64,000 bases of DNA from positions 12,078,151 to 12,142,150 of the forward strand of contig OZ020492.1 in NCBI GenBank assembly GCA_963971405.1, given 5' to 3'. This document shows positions 47,201 to 55,486 of the stretch, one piece after another. The translations under genes were made by a program, and so were the position numbers. The notes under the pieces are model-generated. The model was not told where the DNA came from. It worked only from the letters and a program-made list of their open reading frames with translations, and did not search any database. How positions within the stretch are numbered: position 1 is the stretch's first letter; every line of letters starts with the position of its first letter. The DNA comes from Psococerastis gibbosa. Lineage: Eukaryota > Arthropoda > Insecta > Psocodea > Psocidae.

Positions 47201-49308
47201 TTAGGCTAGGCCCGTAATGGGCCCCTAAACAGTTTGCAATACAAATAATATTTAAATACACTAGTTACACTATAATAATTTATGTTTAAATCATGTAAAA
47301 ATCACAGAAAAAAATATTAATAAGAAGCAAAAAGATAAAATAATAATAATAATGGTAGGTTTGTACAATATATGTAAGTAGATAGCTTAAATTAAATTAA
47401 CAGCTTGAGCAAAAACTGAGGCTGTTATTCGGCTAATTGGGTGAAAATAAGTTTTTTTATGGTGCGATCGAAAAGTTTAATATTGTTGAGTTGTTTAATT
47501 GATTCTGTAAGACTGTTGTATGGGGAAATGGATCTATATATGTGTGATGTTTGAAATAGGGATGTTTTTGGGGCAAAAGTTCTGAGATTGCGGCCCACTC
47601 CAAGTCTTGTGTTTAGTCCATGTTGTATGTAGTCTGTCTGGCCGTCTAACGTCATGCTGCGTTTGTATCTATATAGTATAGTAGTTGTCTTGTGTAAAGT
47701 AGTGTCAATGGATGAACCTGGAAGTCATTATATAGTTGGAGGGATGGGAAACGGTGTGGTCTGCGCATTGCGACCCGCAGGACACTTTTCAATGCAACCT
47801 CAAGAGGTTGTAGGTGAGTGCAGTAAGCTCCCCCCCCCCCCCACGCTAATAAGCCATATTCTGCTATTGACTGCACAATTGCATAGTTTTTAGCGTATAC
47901 CTAGAGTTCTAATGAATGCGTGGACACCCCATAGGCTATGTACAATTTGGTGCACGCAGGACCATATTAAAGGTACAAAAAACACCCTTATCGGAATAAT
48001 GTAAGTGGGATTACATATCGTACATAAAATACATCACTGAAACAGGGTTTATTCTGTAAATTACTCGTTACATGGCGCCACTAAAATTTTTGGGTGAGAA
48101 ATATGTCACTTTTCTCTTATTTATAAAACTCAAATTGACTTTTTCTTACACTACCAGAACACAATTATCCATCATTTCTTTAAAAAAATTTTTTTATTCA
48201 AAACCCAGCCTGTTCGGTTCAATTTAACACCTAAAACATACCTGAAGATATAAAGCATCGATGGAAAGAATCCACAGAAAGATTATTTTTTTAGTCATTT
48301 TACATAAAAATGGAGTATTTGATATATTTTTGCCCCAGACCCAAACTATCAAGGAGCAAGTCACCTAGTGGGGCTTGTTTACACTAACAAGGACTACAAT
48401 ATATGTGAATTAAAAAAAAGTTGGAGCCATTCTTGGGATAAAATTTGTTTTCGTTGTCGTTTTCTTTCTTAGTTTTGTGGTGTAAAACCACCAAAATTAA
48501 GTTAGCCCAAAAATAAAAATAAAACAGTTTGTGAAATTTTTCATTTCAATTTATTCAAAATCCACTCAATAGTTTGCCCACAAAGAAACGAACAGACCGA
48601 CTGACATTTCGTAAATTGGTATACGTGTAAATCCACTGAAATCTCGAAATCGAAAATTTAGACGATCACAAAGCTTTCGTTATACTATCGTATAAAAAAT
48701 TGGAAAGCAATAAAACGGGGGTCAAGGGAGGATCCTCTATCAGTCCTCAGAGCTAGCATAGAGTATTCGTGTCTCGGCATTTAATATATATATAAGGTAT
48801 GGTTCATGCCCGTAACCAGGATTTTATTTCGGGAAGGGCTATAGTCCTATAGTATGTAGTTAAATGTCGCACGCCTGGAAAGTTCAATTCGATCTAGTGC
48901 AAAGCCCCCCCCCCCTGGTTACGGGCCTTATGGCTTACCTTTAACCTTCACCATCATTTTCTTCTCGTCCTTTTGAACGTTCTCCAGCTGCTCAGTCAAA
49001 ATTTGCACCTTCGCCTTCAAAAACCGGACTACCCCTTCTTGCCCCATGCTTTTAACAGCGTCAGGTACAATACCTCCATCGAACCTGTCCCGAATTTTCA
49101 CCTCGGACCTGTGTCTGGTCAACTTAGGGGGTTGTGTGAGGGCTCCCCCAATACTCGGAACTGGTAGACTCGTTTGGGCCCTTTCAGGCTTTGTTTTCTG
49201 TGGCACTAAGGTGTTCATCAACGTCTCTAGTTCGGTGATTCCATTTTTTTCTGGTTGATAATCTGCCGTCTTTGCTTCGGGTGGGGTTTCGCTGTTCGTA
49301 GCCTTCAT
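41212..49308 (-). CDS. TEX9: TEX9-like coiled-coil protein, four 3' exons
   Basis: Exons in transcript order: 49308-48939, 46850-46693, 44080-43811, 41295-41212 (stop TAA). Junctions are GT-AG and phases fit, giving at least 293 residues. The match to TEX9 is a GVVRFLKAKVQILTEQLENV block in exon 1, EVRLNRSIEEVERLKNTIKQ and KKIEKQKIDLLHAFKKQFAV in exon 3, and the C-terminal IEEDFMEFLDW in exon 4. Most of exons 2 and 3 is charged heptad sequence, predicted coiled coil. TEX9 is a poorly characterised coiled-coil protein expressed in testis; a centriole or cilium link is a family-level expectation, not visible here. The N-terminal region of TEX9 is missing. The first exon may extend to an acceptor near 49344, in which case it is internal and upstream exons lie beyond the Polinton. 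One short exon between exons 1 and 2 may also be missed. Confidence 0.82.
41530..41612 (-). repeat. 850-bp dispersed repeat, fragment
   Basis: 'gaacctacatgc' and 'aagaccactttttttggttc' in the order seen in full copies. A lone SINE-type B box 'ggttcgagtccc' precedes it at 41503. Confidence 0.45.
41968..42369. mobile_element. PIF/Harbinger-like MITE, family H, copy 2
   Basis: Arms of about 150 bp: AGGCGCGGTTTCCACCGACC on the left and its complement ending CGCGCCTAA on the right. The arms are nearly perfect complements, so this is the best preserved copy. Inside the TEX9-like intron 3. Confidence 0.8.
42759..42782. repeat. 24-bp perfect palindrome
   Basis: ATGCCAGTGTCC followed directly by its reverse complement. 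No neighbouring gene start explains it. Confidence 0.8.
42886..42987. repeat. AT-rich tandem repeat, about three units of 36-41 bp
   Basis: Unit core 'aattaaatataataaaacat' repeated three times in a row. Confidence 0.85.
43386..43586. mobile_element. Foldback MITE with ~50-bp arms
   Basis: AGTCCACGAAAAAATGAGAA on the left and its near complement ending GCGTGGACT on the right; both arms contain tatggacatggaatgttttg. Lies in TEX9-like intron 3. Confidence 0.75.
44145..44272 (+). mobile_element. SINE family B 3' part
   Basis: 'aggcggtcccgggccttcct' through a decayed 'agattagtaatagaatatg' tail. Confidence 0.6.
44498..44899. mobile_element. PIF/Harbinger-like MITE, family H, copy 3
   Basis: TTAGGCGCCCATTCCATTGA on the left, complement ending GGGCACCTAA on the right. 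The centre contains the 'attgatcaattttaactatg' segment in the opposite orientation to copies 1 and 2. Confidence 0.75.
45161..45370 (-). mobile_element. SINE family B copy, full length
   Basis: Full family B in reverse from the taaataaataagg tail to the 'ctctacatgtc' head; B box 'ggtctcgaacc'. Confidence 0.8.
45903..46165 (+). repeat. 850-bp dispersed repeat, diverged fragment
   Basis: 'tttcgatttcgggatttcaa' then acgttttgagg and a poly-C at 46138-46152. Confidence 0.5.
46930..46992 (+). mobile_element. SINE family B 3' end
   Basis: 'ccgctaggttggctttgtag' and the aatagaacaaaaaacg tail followed by (TTTA)n. Confidence 0.5.
47014..47060 (-). mobile_element. Helitron-like 3' terminus
   Basis: On the minus strand: a hairpin GCGAATGTTCGC, then ACGGGCCCA, then CTAG followed by T. 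A short hairpin about ten bases before CTAG with insertion before T is the canonical Helitron 3' end. The partner 5' end was not located. Confidence 0.55.
47100..47890 (-). mobile_element. Non-LTR retrotransposon 3' end, frameshifted
   Basis: Two overlapping minus frames (47876-47652 and 47655-47425) together give the C-terminal region of a LINE polyprotein: a LEVALKSVLRVAMRRPHRFP block, then TSLFQTSHIYRSISPYNSL and a LNNIKLFDRTIKKLIF tail. A frameshift separates them near 47655, and a short poly-Gly expansion marks a G-run. The 3' UTR holds a gggcccgttaggc motif and ends in a (TTTAC)n tail at 47100-47132. Confidence 0.7.
48165..48708 (-). repeat. 850-bp dispersed repeat, truncated copy
   Basis: It lacks the GAACCGG end and poly-G; keeps the right end 'aaaaaattggaaagc'. 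Confidence 0.6.
48805..48932. mobile_element. hAT-like MITE with poly-C, next to a splice donor
   Basis: CATGCCCGTAACCAGG on the left, CCTGGTTACGGGCCTTATG on the right, with a 13-base C-run at 48904. Its right end lies 6 bp from the GT donor (minus strand, 48938) of TEX9-like exon 48939-49308. Confidence 0.65.
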
Positions 49309-49662
49309 TTCTAGCTGTTGCTCGTTTTGAGAATTTCTGCATTTCTATAATATTTTTTTACACTAGTCAGACTAAATAAGAGAGGGTAACCTAATACCCT
49401 ACAGGGGTATCTACGATATGAAGCTTATTTCGATTCAGGAGCGACAGAAGCTTCTGGTTGATAATCTGCCGTCTTTGCTTCGGGTGGGGTTTCGCTGTTC
49501 GTTGCTTTCATTTCTAGCTGTCTCGTTTTGAGAGTTTCTCCATTTCTATAATATTTTTTACACTAATTAGACTTACCAAGTGCGTATAACCTAATACGCT
49601 GTAGGGGTATCTAGGGGTATCTACGATATGAAGCTTATTTCTATTCAGGGGCGACAAAGGGA
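49249..49662 (-). repeat. ~205-bp tandem duplication including the 5' part of a TEX9-like exon
   Basis: The block 'cttctggttgataatctgcc' through 'ggggtttcgctgttcgt' occurs at 49249 and again at 49452. Both copies continue through ctatttc..ataatatttttt and 'tctacgatatgaagcttatt'. The outer copy still encodes the first ~20 residues (MKATNSETPPEAKTADYQPE) but lacks the rest of the exon. Confidence 0.8.
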
Positions 49663-49708
49663 CTCGTTTTTTCCCTTTTTCTAAAAAACAATTAATCGCA
49701 TGCAAACA

Positions 49709-49855
49709 ATTTAATGAATGTATCCGATTGACCTCTTCAGTCGCCTCTGTAGGTTAGTACCCGTGTTGAGTTACGACACGTCTCCGATCGCATGGCGTGT
49801 TACAAAGACTCACACAAGTGCAAGCACGTTACCACCTGGCCATCGAAGTCGAAAC
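49709..49855 (-). mobile_element. SINE family A copy
   Basis: Tail 'caatttaatgaatgtatccg' to the reversed head 'accacctggccatcgaag'. It separates the TEX9-like exon from the Polinton. Confidence 0.7.
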
Positions 49856-50028
49856 CTACGGCTCAGCCATACAGAGACAGCGTGGAGCCATAAACAAATC
49901 TTTTATTATTTTATCTTTTCATCTATTAATAGTTCAATTAGGCAAACCGCCAATGGGAGTAGGCAATAATATGCGCGGTGGTGCTAAAGTCGCTACTTTG
50001 CGAGGGCCAATGATGCCCGTACCATAGC

Positions 50029-50950
50029 AGTAGATATAAAAGGGGGTTCCTGGGACACTTTTAGGCCACTCTTGCTTTTTACCTCCGGGCATGGGGGTTC
50101 CTGGGACACTTTTAGGCCACTCTTGCTTTTTACCTCCGGGCATCATTATTGTTCTAATTGTACATTGTCAGCCTCCGGCTATCACTTATTTTATACTACT
50201 TCTATGCTAACCTTGTAGCCTATAAAACCACAACACATCATATGACAGGGGGTTTCTGGGACACTTTTAGGCCACTCTTGCTTTCTACCTCCGGGCATCA
50301 TTTATGTTCTTATTCTACGTTGTCAGCCTCCGGCTATCAATTATTTTATACTACTTATATGCTAACCTTGTAGCCTATAAAACCACAACACATCATATGA
50401 CAGGGGGTTTCTGGGACACTTTTAGGCCACTCTTGCTTTCTACCTCCGGGCATCATTATTGTTCTTATTCTACGTTGTCAGCCTCCGGCTACCACTTATT
50501 TTATACTATACTTATATGCTAACCTTGTAGCCTTTCTTCTTCTTCCCTTCTCTTCTTCTTCTTCTTCTTCTTCTTCTTCACACAGTGTAAGGGGGTCGCC
50601 CCCTCCTGTTATCGGACATCATTCTCATTGTTTAAATAAATAAATAAATAAGGACTTTTTGTTCTATTACTAAGCCAACCTAGCGGAGTTAGGGCTATAA
50701 AGCCCTCTCTTACACTCAACTAGGAAGGCCCGGGACCGCCTGCTTTACATGCCCTCCGAAGCATGACCAGAAAATGTAGCAAGTGTAGGACTCGAACCAA
50801 CAACCTTTCGGGTGAAAGTTGGAGTCCGTACCACCACTCTACATGTCCATTCTCATTGTTTCTTCTTCTTCTTCACGTAGCCTACATACCGTATTTCGGG
50901 CGATTTCGCCTCCGCAATGATTATTTATTTGATTTACATCATTTCATAGT
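50029..50950 (+). repeat. Polinton left terminal inverted repeat
   Basis: 50242-50950 is the near-exact reverse complement of 63298-64000. It contains 154-bp tandem units (tcagcctccggctatcac... starting about 50167, 50321 and 50476), two shorter copies of 'acttttaggccactcttgct' near the terminus, a (TTC)n tract at 50539-50580 and a family B SINE. Confidence 0.9.
50634..50847 (-). mobile_element. SINE family B inside the left TIR, with 14-bp target duplication
   Basis: Complete family B SINE flanked by CATTCTCATTGTTT at 50620-50633 and 50848-50861. The same insertion with the same flanks is present in the right TIR. Confidence 0.9.
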
Positions 50951-51168
50951 CTATGATTAAGATAATCTTTCACCTTCACCATTATTATTGAAGCAATAGT
51001 ATGTTTCTTTCAACCATTGGTTTTTAATAATCATTATCTAATTATAAGCTTAAAACTAGTTATGTAATTAATAAAACAAAAACAGAAATATTTAAAGAAA
51101 TTATTCATATATTTACATTTCATATTATTGGTGTAGTTAACATAATACTTCAGTACATAATGAAATCT

Positions 51169-51474
51169 TCATTCTAGGATCTGTATGTTGACACTATTTT
51201 TTCCCCTATGGCTTGGAACGATGAGATACATCTCAGCTCCTGGAGTGACTTTGCTTCCTTGAAAGGCTGACAGGTATAGTTGAGGTATAAAACACTCCAC
51301 AACTTCTTTTTCCGGTCCTCGCAGTATCACTTTCACAGCTGGCCCATATTCTGTTTTGTCTATCTGCACTATTTTCAGTATTTGGTACTTAGCTCCAATC
51401 ACCAGTTTTCGCATTGACATGGTGGGCCCGGCTTCTTGGTTGATGGCATTAACTTTATCACATAGAGATGCCAT
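51169..51474 (-). CDS. Unassigned 101-residue Polinton protein
   Basis: Intact small basic-to-neutral protein without signal peptide or membrane segment. The centre (MRKLVIGAKYQILKIVQI, then a VKVILRGPEKEVVECFIP stretch and YLIVPSHRGKNSVNIQIL) is beta-rich in pattern, compatible with an OB-like fold such as a single-strand DNA-binding protein, but no motif proves this. Its first 15 codons and leader are repeated at 63183-63297, and the leader also resembles that of the DNA polymerase gene. Divergent from the unassigned gene at 51866, sharing a 391-bp intergenic region. Confidence 0.7.
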   Translation of the reverse strand: MASLCDKVNAINQEAGPTMSMRKLVIGAKYQILKIVQIDKTEYGPAVKVILRGPEKEVVECFIPQLYLSAFQGSKVTPGAEMYLIVPSHRGKNSVNIQILE

Positions 51475-51552
51475 GTTCTAAGATTACACAAATTCACTTG
51501 TGAAGTTGGCGTAGTATTACTTGAATGAAGGTTTGGTCTCAACTAAGCCCCT
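51475..51552 (-). promoter_or_regulatory. Conserved leader/promoter of the 101-residue gene
   Basis: Reading away from the start codon, 'ttacacaaattcacttgtga' then 'tattacttgaatgaaggttt' and ctcaacta recur almost unchanged upstream of DNA polymerase B (62968-63045) and in the right-hand gene remnant. Conservation outside coding sequence suggests a shared promoter or 5' UTR element. Confidence 0.55.
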
Positions 51553-51865
51553 CAACTGAGATGAGGGTGTATATCAGGTAAAATCATGTTGTGAGGGCCA
51601 CAGCCGGAGGGGGATAGTTAAGTAATTTCTCCATTGCACCATATTTGTTAATGTAGGAATCGTTTCTTAATGTTGATCTCTCATACACATCGGTGTATTA
51701 TAGGCAGCTTACAACCTTAAATCAAATGACTGATTTGTCCTTCTGTACCTAAGGCACTACATTTATGGTACCCCACCTAGTTCTAAATCGATTGTGTCTC
51801 ATTATCTCTCTTTAATGACCATAATTAACCGGGTTGTATATGTAACATGTGTGAAATAGCATCAG

Positions 51866-52573
51866 TTGCAATTGAAAATGAAGGGTGTCTTGACCACATA
51901 TTATCCACTTCGTGATGGACTAAGCATTATTGTTGGTTTGCAATTCAAAGCATCAGCATTCGAAGTATACATCATAGTTGGTGATAAGGATCATGAAATT
52001 ATATTCAATATGATCGAATGGCAGTCATGGTGTGCAACATTACAATCCTTTCGTTTATATCTACATAAGAAAACAATGTGTGGAAATATGATATGGACTC
52101 CTAATTTCATCAAATCAAACCTGACGATGATGTTAACGAATGATAATGAATTGGAAATGAAGTCCTCATCATCACATATTAAACTATCTAAAATAAATAT
52201 TGAGAACATACAAGCGTTGAAAGCAATTCTTCATATTGTTTGCCATGAGTTGGAAAAGAAGAAGAGGTTGGCTAATTTCCATCTAAAAAATATTATGGAA
52301 GAGATATTTATAGAGTTGGAAACAGATGATGTTTCAATGGAAGCTCTTTTACAGTTTGCCCAATCTCCAGCTCCAATAGTAGCTACTATCGAGGATGTTC
52401 GCAGTAAACTATTGTGGAAGAAGCATCAAAATCAATCAAATCGTATGTATTTAGAAATTATAACCATCTATGAAAATGAGTTGTGCTATGAGATACTTAA
52501 GCGCTGGTTGGAGCGAGCTAAAGTCATTATCAATCAGACTGTTGAACACGATGGAACCGCTGGGGATAATTGA
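51866..52573 (+). CDS. Unassigned Polinton protein, 235 residues
   Basis: Intact frame from ATG. The N-terminal half alternates beta-like strands (LSIIVGLQFKASAFEVYIIV), the C-terminal half is charged and helical (NIENIQALKAILHIVCHELE and on). No recognised domain, signal or membrane segment. Its last 23 bases overlap the start of the next gene, so the two are probably expressed together. Confidence 0.65.
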   Translation: MQLKMKGVLTTYYPLRDGLSIIVGLQFKASAFEVYIIVGDKDHEIIFNMIEWQSWCATLQSFRLYLHKKTMCGNMIWTPNFIKSNLTMMLTNDNELEMKSSSSHIKLSKINIENIQALKAILHIVCHELEKKKRLANFHLKNIMEEIFIELETDDVSMEALLQFAQSPAPIVATIEDVRSKLLWKKHQNQSNRMYLEIITIYENELCYEILKRWLERAKVIINQTVEHDGTAGDN

Positions 52574-53042
52574 GTTTCAAGGTTTCAAAGATAATGAAAA
52601 TAATTTCATCATCAAAGAATTGGCTATGGGCCCTGCATGCAAGAACCAGTATGAACATTGGTTTTTCCGTCCACCCTTTCCATTCACCAATCTTACAAAT
52701 CAAGTAAAAAGCAACAACACATGGTGCACAAATAATCTCCATAAGCTTCGTTGGGAAGAGGGGAACGTGGACTACATTCATTTAAAGAATATTTTACTAG
52801 AGTTTGCTAACCAATATGTTAGAATTGCTACTAAAGGAAAGGAGAAACAAGTTTGGCTTGCAGGAATACTAGAATGTGTTGTGTATGACTTGGACTCTGT
52901 GCTTCTGAGGAGTTTTGAGAAGTTACCTCATCTAGAAGCTAAGAAATGTATTCATACAGGAAACTGTGCAATGATCAATTTGAGGAAACTACAGAAATGG
53001 TTTCAAGATGTCAATTGTTTAATTGATGATGATGTTGATTAA
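52551..53042 (+). CDS. Unassigned Polinton protein, ~163 residues
   Basis: The frame opens at 52470, but the ATG at 52551 (MEPLGIIEFQGFKDNENNFI) is preferred because conserved-looking sequence starts there. The pattern IEFQGF..FIIKELAM at the N-terminus, HWFFRPPFPF in the middle and a C-terminal CIHTGNCAMINLRKLQKWF is suggestive of an RNase H/DEDD-like nuclease fold, but the acidic residues are not all evident, so the idea is weak. AATAAA follows the stop at 53044. It ends 13 bp from the integrase stop (convergent). Confidence 0.6.
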   Translation: MEPLGIIEFQGFKDNENNFIIKELAMGPACKNQYEHWFFRPPFPFTNLTNQVKSNNTWCTNNLHKLRWEEGNVDYIHLKNILLEFANQYVRIATKGKEKQVWLAGILECVVYDLDSVLLRSFEKLPHLEAKKCIHTGNCAMINLRKLQKWFQDVNCLIDDDVD

Positions 53043-53055
53043 AATAAAGTTATGT

Positions 53056-53970
53056 TTATAAAATTTCCGTTTTATTAATCCATGTAGGTTTCGGGAAACC
53101 AAGCCACTTCACATACAATTTATCCTTAGACTTTTTCAACACTTTCTCCACCAAATATACATCTGTGTGCTTGGTTTTCTGCAACTCTTCCATATACCAC
53201 GACCCTAATATAGGTTCACCATCCATAGCCTCAAGGAGATAGGTAGTAGGTCGAGTAGGTTGTACAAGACGCACACGAAATACTTCTGTAGACCAGTTCG
53301 GTTGGTAACCCTTCTCAAATAAGGCTTTCTGCTTGCTGATTCTGACGGGATCACCCTCTCGAAATTTCTGTTTGGTACTACCTTTCTCATCAACAGCTCT
53401 ATACATAGATAATAATTTTGCTTCATGTTCTTCTCCCACATCGGCAGGACACATCTTAATGGTCCTATGCTTCGTAGTGTTGTATTGTTGCACTAAGCGA
53501 GGTACTAAATGTAACCACTTATAACCACCCTGCAAGCTGAATTCCTTCCACATTCGATTTTTCAGAGTGCGATTCCAACGTTCAATAATTGAAGCTTTCA
53601 GTGTAGAATAAGTAGCATAATGATTAATGTTATATTGTTTTAGAATACATTTCATTTGTATATTGAAAAATTCCAGTCCCATATCTGTCTGAAGGTGGGC
53701 AGGAGCTTGAGGAGCTCTATCGAGAATTTTTACAAAAGCTTCAGTTACATCCTTCATAGATTTAGTTTTAACTGCTTCTGCATAGCCGAACTTTGTGAAT
53801 GCATTTATCACTGTTAGAATATATTTATATCCTTTATTAATCCTTGAATATGGAATCATTTCCACCAGATCTGCTTGCCATAAATCATGCATTCCTTTAA
53901 CAGTCACATGGCGTCGGGGATAATTCCGTCGAGCAGGTCGATGAATTTCATCAACCAAAGCTTGTTTCAT
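53056..53970 (-). CDS. Polinton integrase (RVE family) with C-terminal chromodomain
   Basis: 304 residues. The RVE core shows D34 (in LWQADLVEM), D96 (in HLQTDMGLEFF) and E130 (in ASIIERWNRT), a DD(33)E arrangement consistent with an active strand-transfer enzyme. A chromodomain-like tail (residues about 268-304, YLVEKVLKKSKDKLYVKWLG) may direct insertion to chromatin marks. No HHCC zinc domain is visible before the HRPARRNYPRR segment. The ATG overlaps the TGA of the preceding 233-residue gene by two bases (ATGA), which suggests a bicistronic transcript. Confidence 0.92.
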   Translation of the reverse strand: MKQALVDEIHRPARRNYPRRHVTVKGMHDLWQADLVEMIPYSRINKGYKYILTVINAFTKFGYAEAVKTKSMKDVTEAFVKILDRAPQAPAHLQTDMGLEFFNIQMKCILKQYNINHYATYSTLKASIIERWNRTLKNRMWKEFSLQGGYKWLHLVPRLVQQYNTTKHRTIKMCPADVGEEHEAKLLSMYRAVDEKGSTKQKFREGDPVRISKQKALFEKGYQPNWSTEVFRVRLVQPTRPTTYLLEAMDGEPILGSWYMEELQKTKHTDVYLVEKVLKKSKDKLYVKWLGFPKPTWINKTEIL

Positions 53971-54668
53971 TGAATAATAATATTTGCTTCTCGCAATTCG
54001 TTGATAATATTAATGATTTCGTTTTGATGGCTTGTATGTCCTGCGGCATGTGATGCATTAAGTAAGCGTAATCGTTCAACTAATTCATTTGGATCATTCC
54101 AATATTGATATTCACCACCAGATTTTATTCCAAAAAGCGGTTTAACAATATTTTTATATTTATAACGTTGACTGCTCCTAAGACGACCACTAGTGGTTAA
54201 ATGAGCTCCAGTTCTTTCCAATATATCTTTATAGGCTTGTAAATCTTCCAAAGTATAGTTTTCAGGTTTGTTCAATGTTAATAATTGATACAAACCCAAT
54301 GTGCCTTGCCATGTTTTATCTTCGATTGTGATCGAATCATCATCAGCATTAAAATGTACAGGGTATGAACCCAGCATAAATACACCTTCATTACTTCGTG
54401 TTACTCCATAGTATGTATCAATGGTTTTCCTATTATATTGATTAGGCATTAATAAGTCTAAATATTTGCTAACTCCAGGTTTATGAATTGCTCTTGCTAT
54501 CGCTGTTTGTTTGTTCAGCTCAATTAATTCTTGTAGAGGTTTCAAGACAGGTTTTAACTTCCGCTCTTGCTGAGAAGCCTCATTGTGTAGATCACGTTTA
54601 AGATTAAGGTACTTTTGTTGCAGAGCTTTGCGTATGTTGATAATATTCTTGATAACTTTGGTATCCAT
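53967..54668 (-). CDS. Conserved Polinton protein of unknown function, 233 residues
   Basis: Intact frame between the packaging ATPase and the integrase. The N-terminal 65 residues are charged and helical (probable coiled coil). The middle has a compact GVFMLGSYPVHFNADDDSIT segment. The C-terminus has GGEYQYWNDPNELVERLRLL followed by a helix. It resembles proteins seen beside integrases in arthropod Mavericks, but no function is assigned. No membrane segment. Confidence 0.7.
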   Translation of the reverse strand: MDTKVIKNIINIRKALQQKYLNLKRDLHNEASQQERKLKPVLKPLQELIELNKQTAIARAIHKPGVSKYLDLLMPNQYNRKTIDTYYGVTRSNEGVFMLGSYPVHFNADDDSITIEDKTWQGTLGLYQLLTLNKPENYTLEDLQAYKDILERTGAHLTTSGRLRSSQRYKYKNIVKPLFGIKSGGEYQYWNDPNELVERLRLLNASHAAGHTSHQNEIINIINELREANIIIQ

Positions 54669-54715
54669 ATCTACTACACCGTGTTATAGTCGAATGAATA
54701 ATGATGAGTTACGTG

Positions 54716-55474
54716 TTAAGCAGAGTTATTTATATCTTTGAAATAGTGATCGAATCCCTGCCGATATCGTCCATCATTTAATCCAAAATCTTTTGCAATA
54801 ACTAGGAATGTATGTGACTCTTTCCATGCTTCCGCACAGAGTTTCATGAATGTCGCTAAATTCATATCTCCCGCAACATGGTCTCTATACACATTCTTTA
54901 TATTAAGCAAATCCTGTTTGAATAATACGATAAAATTCAAATTATCTCGCAGCAAATGTTTCGGAATGGAGGTATAGGTCTGAGTGAGATAGAAGCAATC
55001 AACCCCTTTATGACGTCCCATAGAGTAGACATTTCGAATTTCCCCTTGAGATTCACATGAAACATCATCGAATATTAGCACAGAGTTAGGTTTGATGTCA
55101 GAGAGTGGTGTAACTGAATCGCCTGACCCTGTAAAAGTCATCCCACGAATAGAATTGATATTTTTCTCAAGCTGCTGGTATTTATGTTGAAACAATGTCT
55201 TGCAGAATAAGTACACATTTTCAAATCGTAGACCAAACGGATGATATATCATGCTGCATAGTAGGCTTGTTTTACCACAACCTGATGGACCGCAGATTGT
55301 ACCACGAATCGATGCAGGAAGTAAAGGCCCATTCTTTCTATTACTCCGTACATTTTCATCTTCTTGACTTAGAATCACACTGAACTTATGTCTTTGTGGT
55401 ACAAGCTTCATTATATGAGTGATTAAAAAAGCTATAAATACCACTGTATATACAAACATTTTACTCATTCGCAT
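54716..55474 (-). CDS. FtsK/HerA-type genome-packaging ATPase
   Basis: 252 residues. Walker A GPSGCGKTSL (residues 62-71), Walker B VLIFDDV with D136-D137, and a downstream FYLTQTYTSIP segment in the sensor region. This is the A32-like ATPase of Polintons and related double-jelly-roll viruses, which pumps DNA into capsids. The long frame begins with a hydrophobic stretch (FVYTVVFIAFLITHI). A start at Met22 (55411) would remove it and leave 75 bp, rather than 12 bp, for the promoter shared with the divergent PLA2-domain gene, and is equally possible. Confidence 0.92.
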   Translation of the reverse strand: MRMSKMFVYTVVFIAFLITHIMKLVPQRHKFSVILSQEDENVRSNRKNGPLLPASIRGTICGPSGCGKTSLLCSMIYHPFGLRFENVYLFCKTLFQHKYQQLEKNINSIRGMTFTGSGDSVTPLSDIKPNSVLIFDDVSCESQGEIRNVYSMGRHKGVDCFYLTQTYTSIPKHLLRDNLNFIVLFKQDLLNIKNVYRDHVAGDMNLATFMKLCAEAWKESHTFLVIAKDFGLNDGRYRQGFDHYFKDINNSA

Positions 55475-55486
55475 TTGAGAATACCT
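55411..55486. promoter_or_regulatory. Divergent promoter region between packaging ATPase and PLA2 gene
   Basis: The only space from which the leftward (ATPase, 233-residue, integrase) and rightward (virion protein) clusters can be transcribed. Sequence 'gctataaataccactgtata' at about 55432 contains a TATAAATA string on the plus strand about 55 bp before the PLA2 gene ATG. Confidence 0.45.

Noticed and set aside
50304..50522. 72-codon ORF in the TIR, repeated at 50158 and 63720
   Set aside because: Arises from the 154-bp non-coding tandem units; it is the repeat itself read through.
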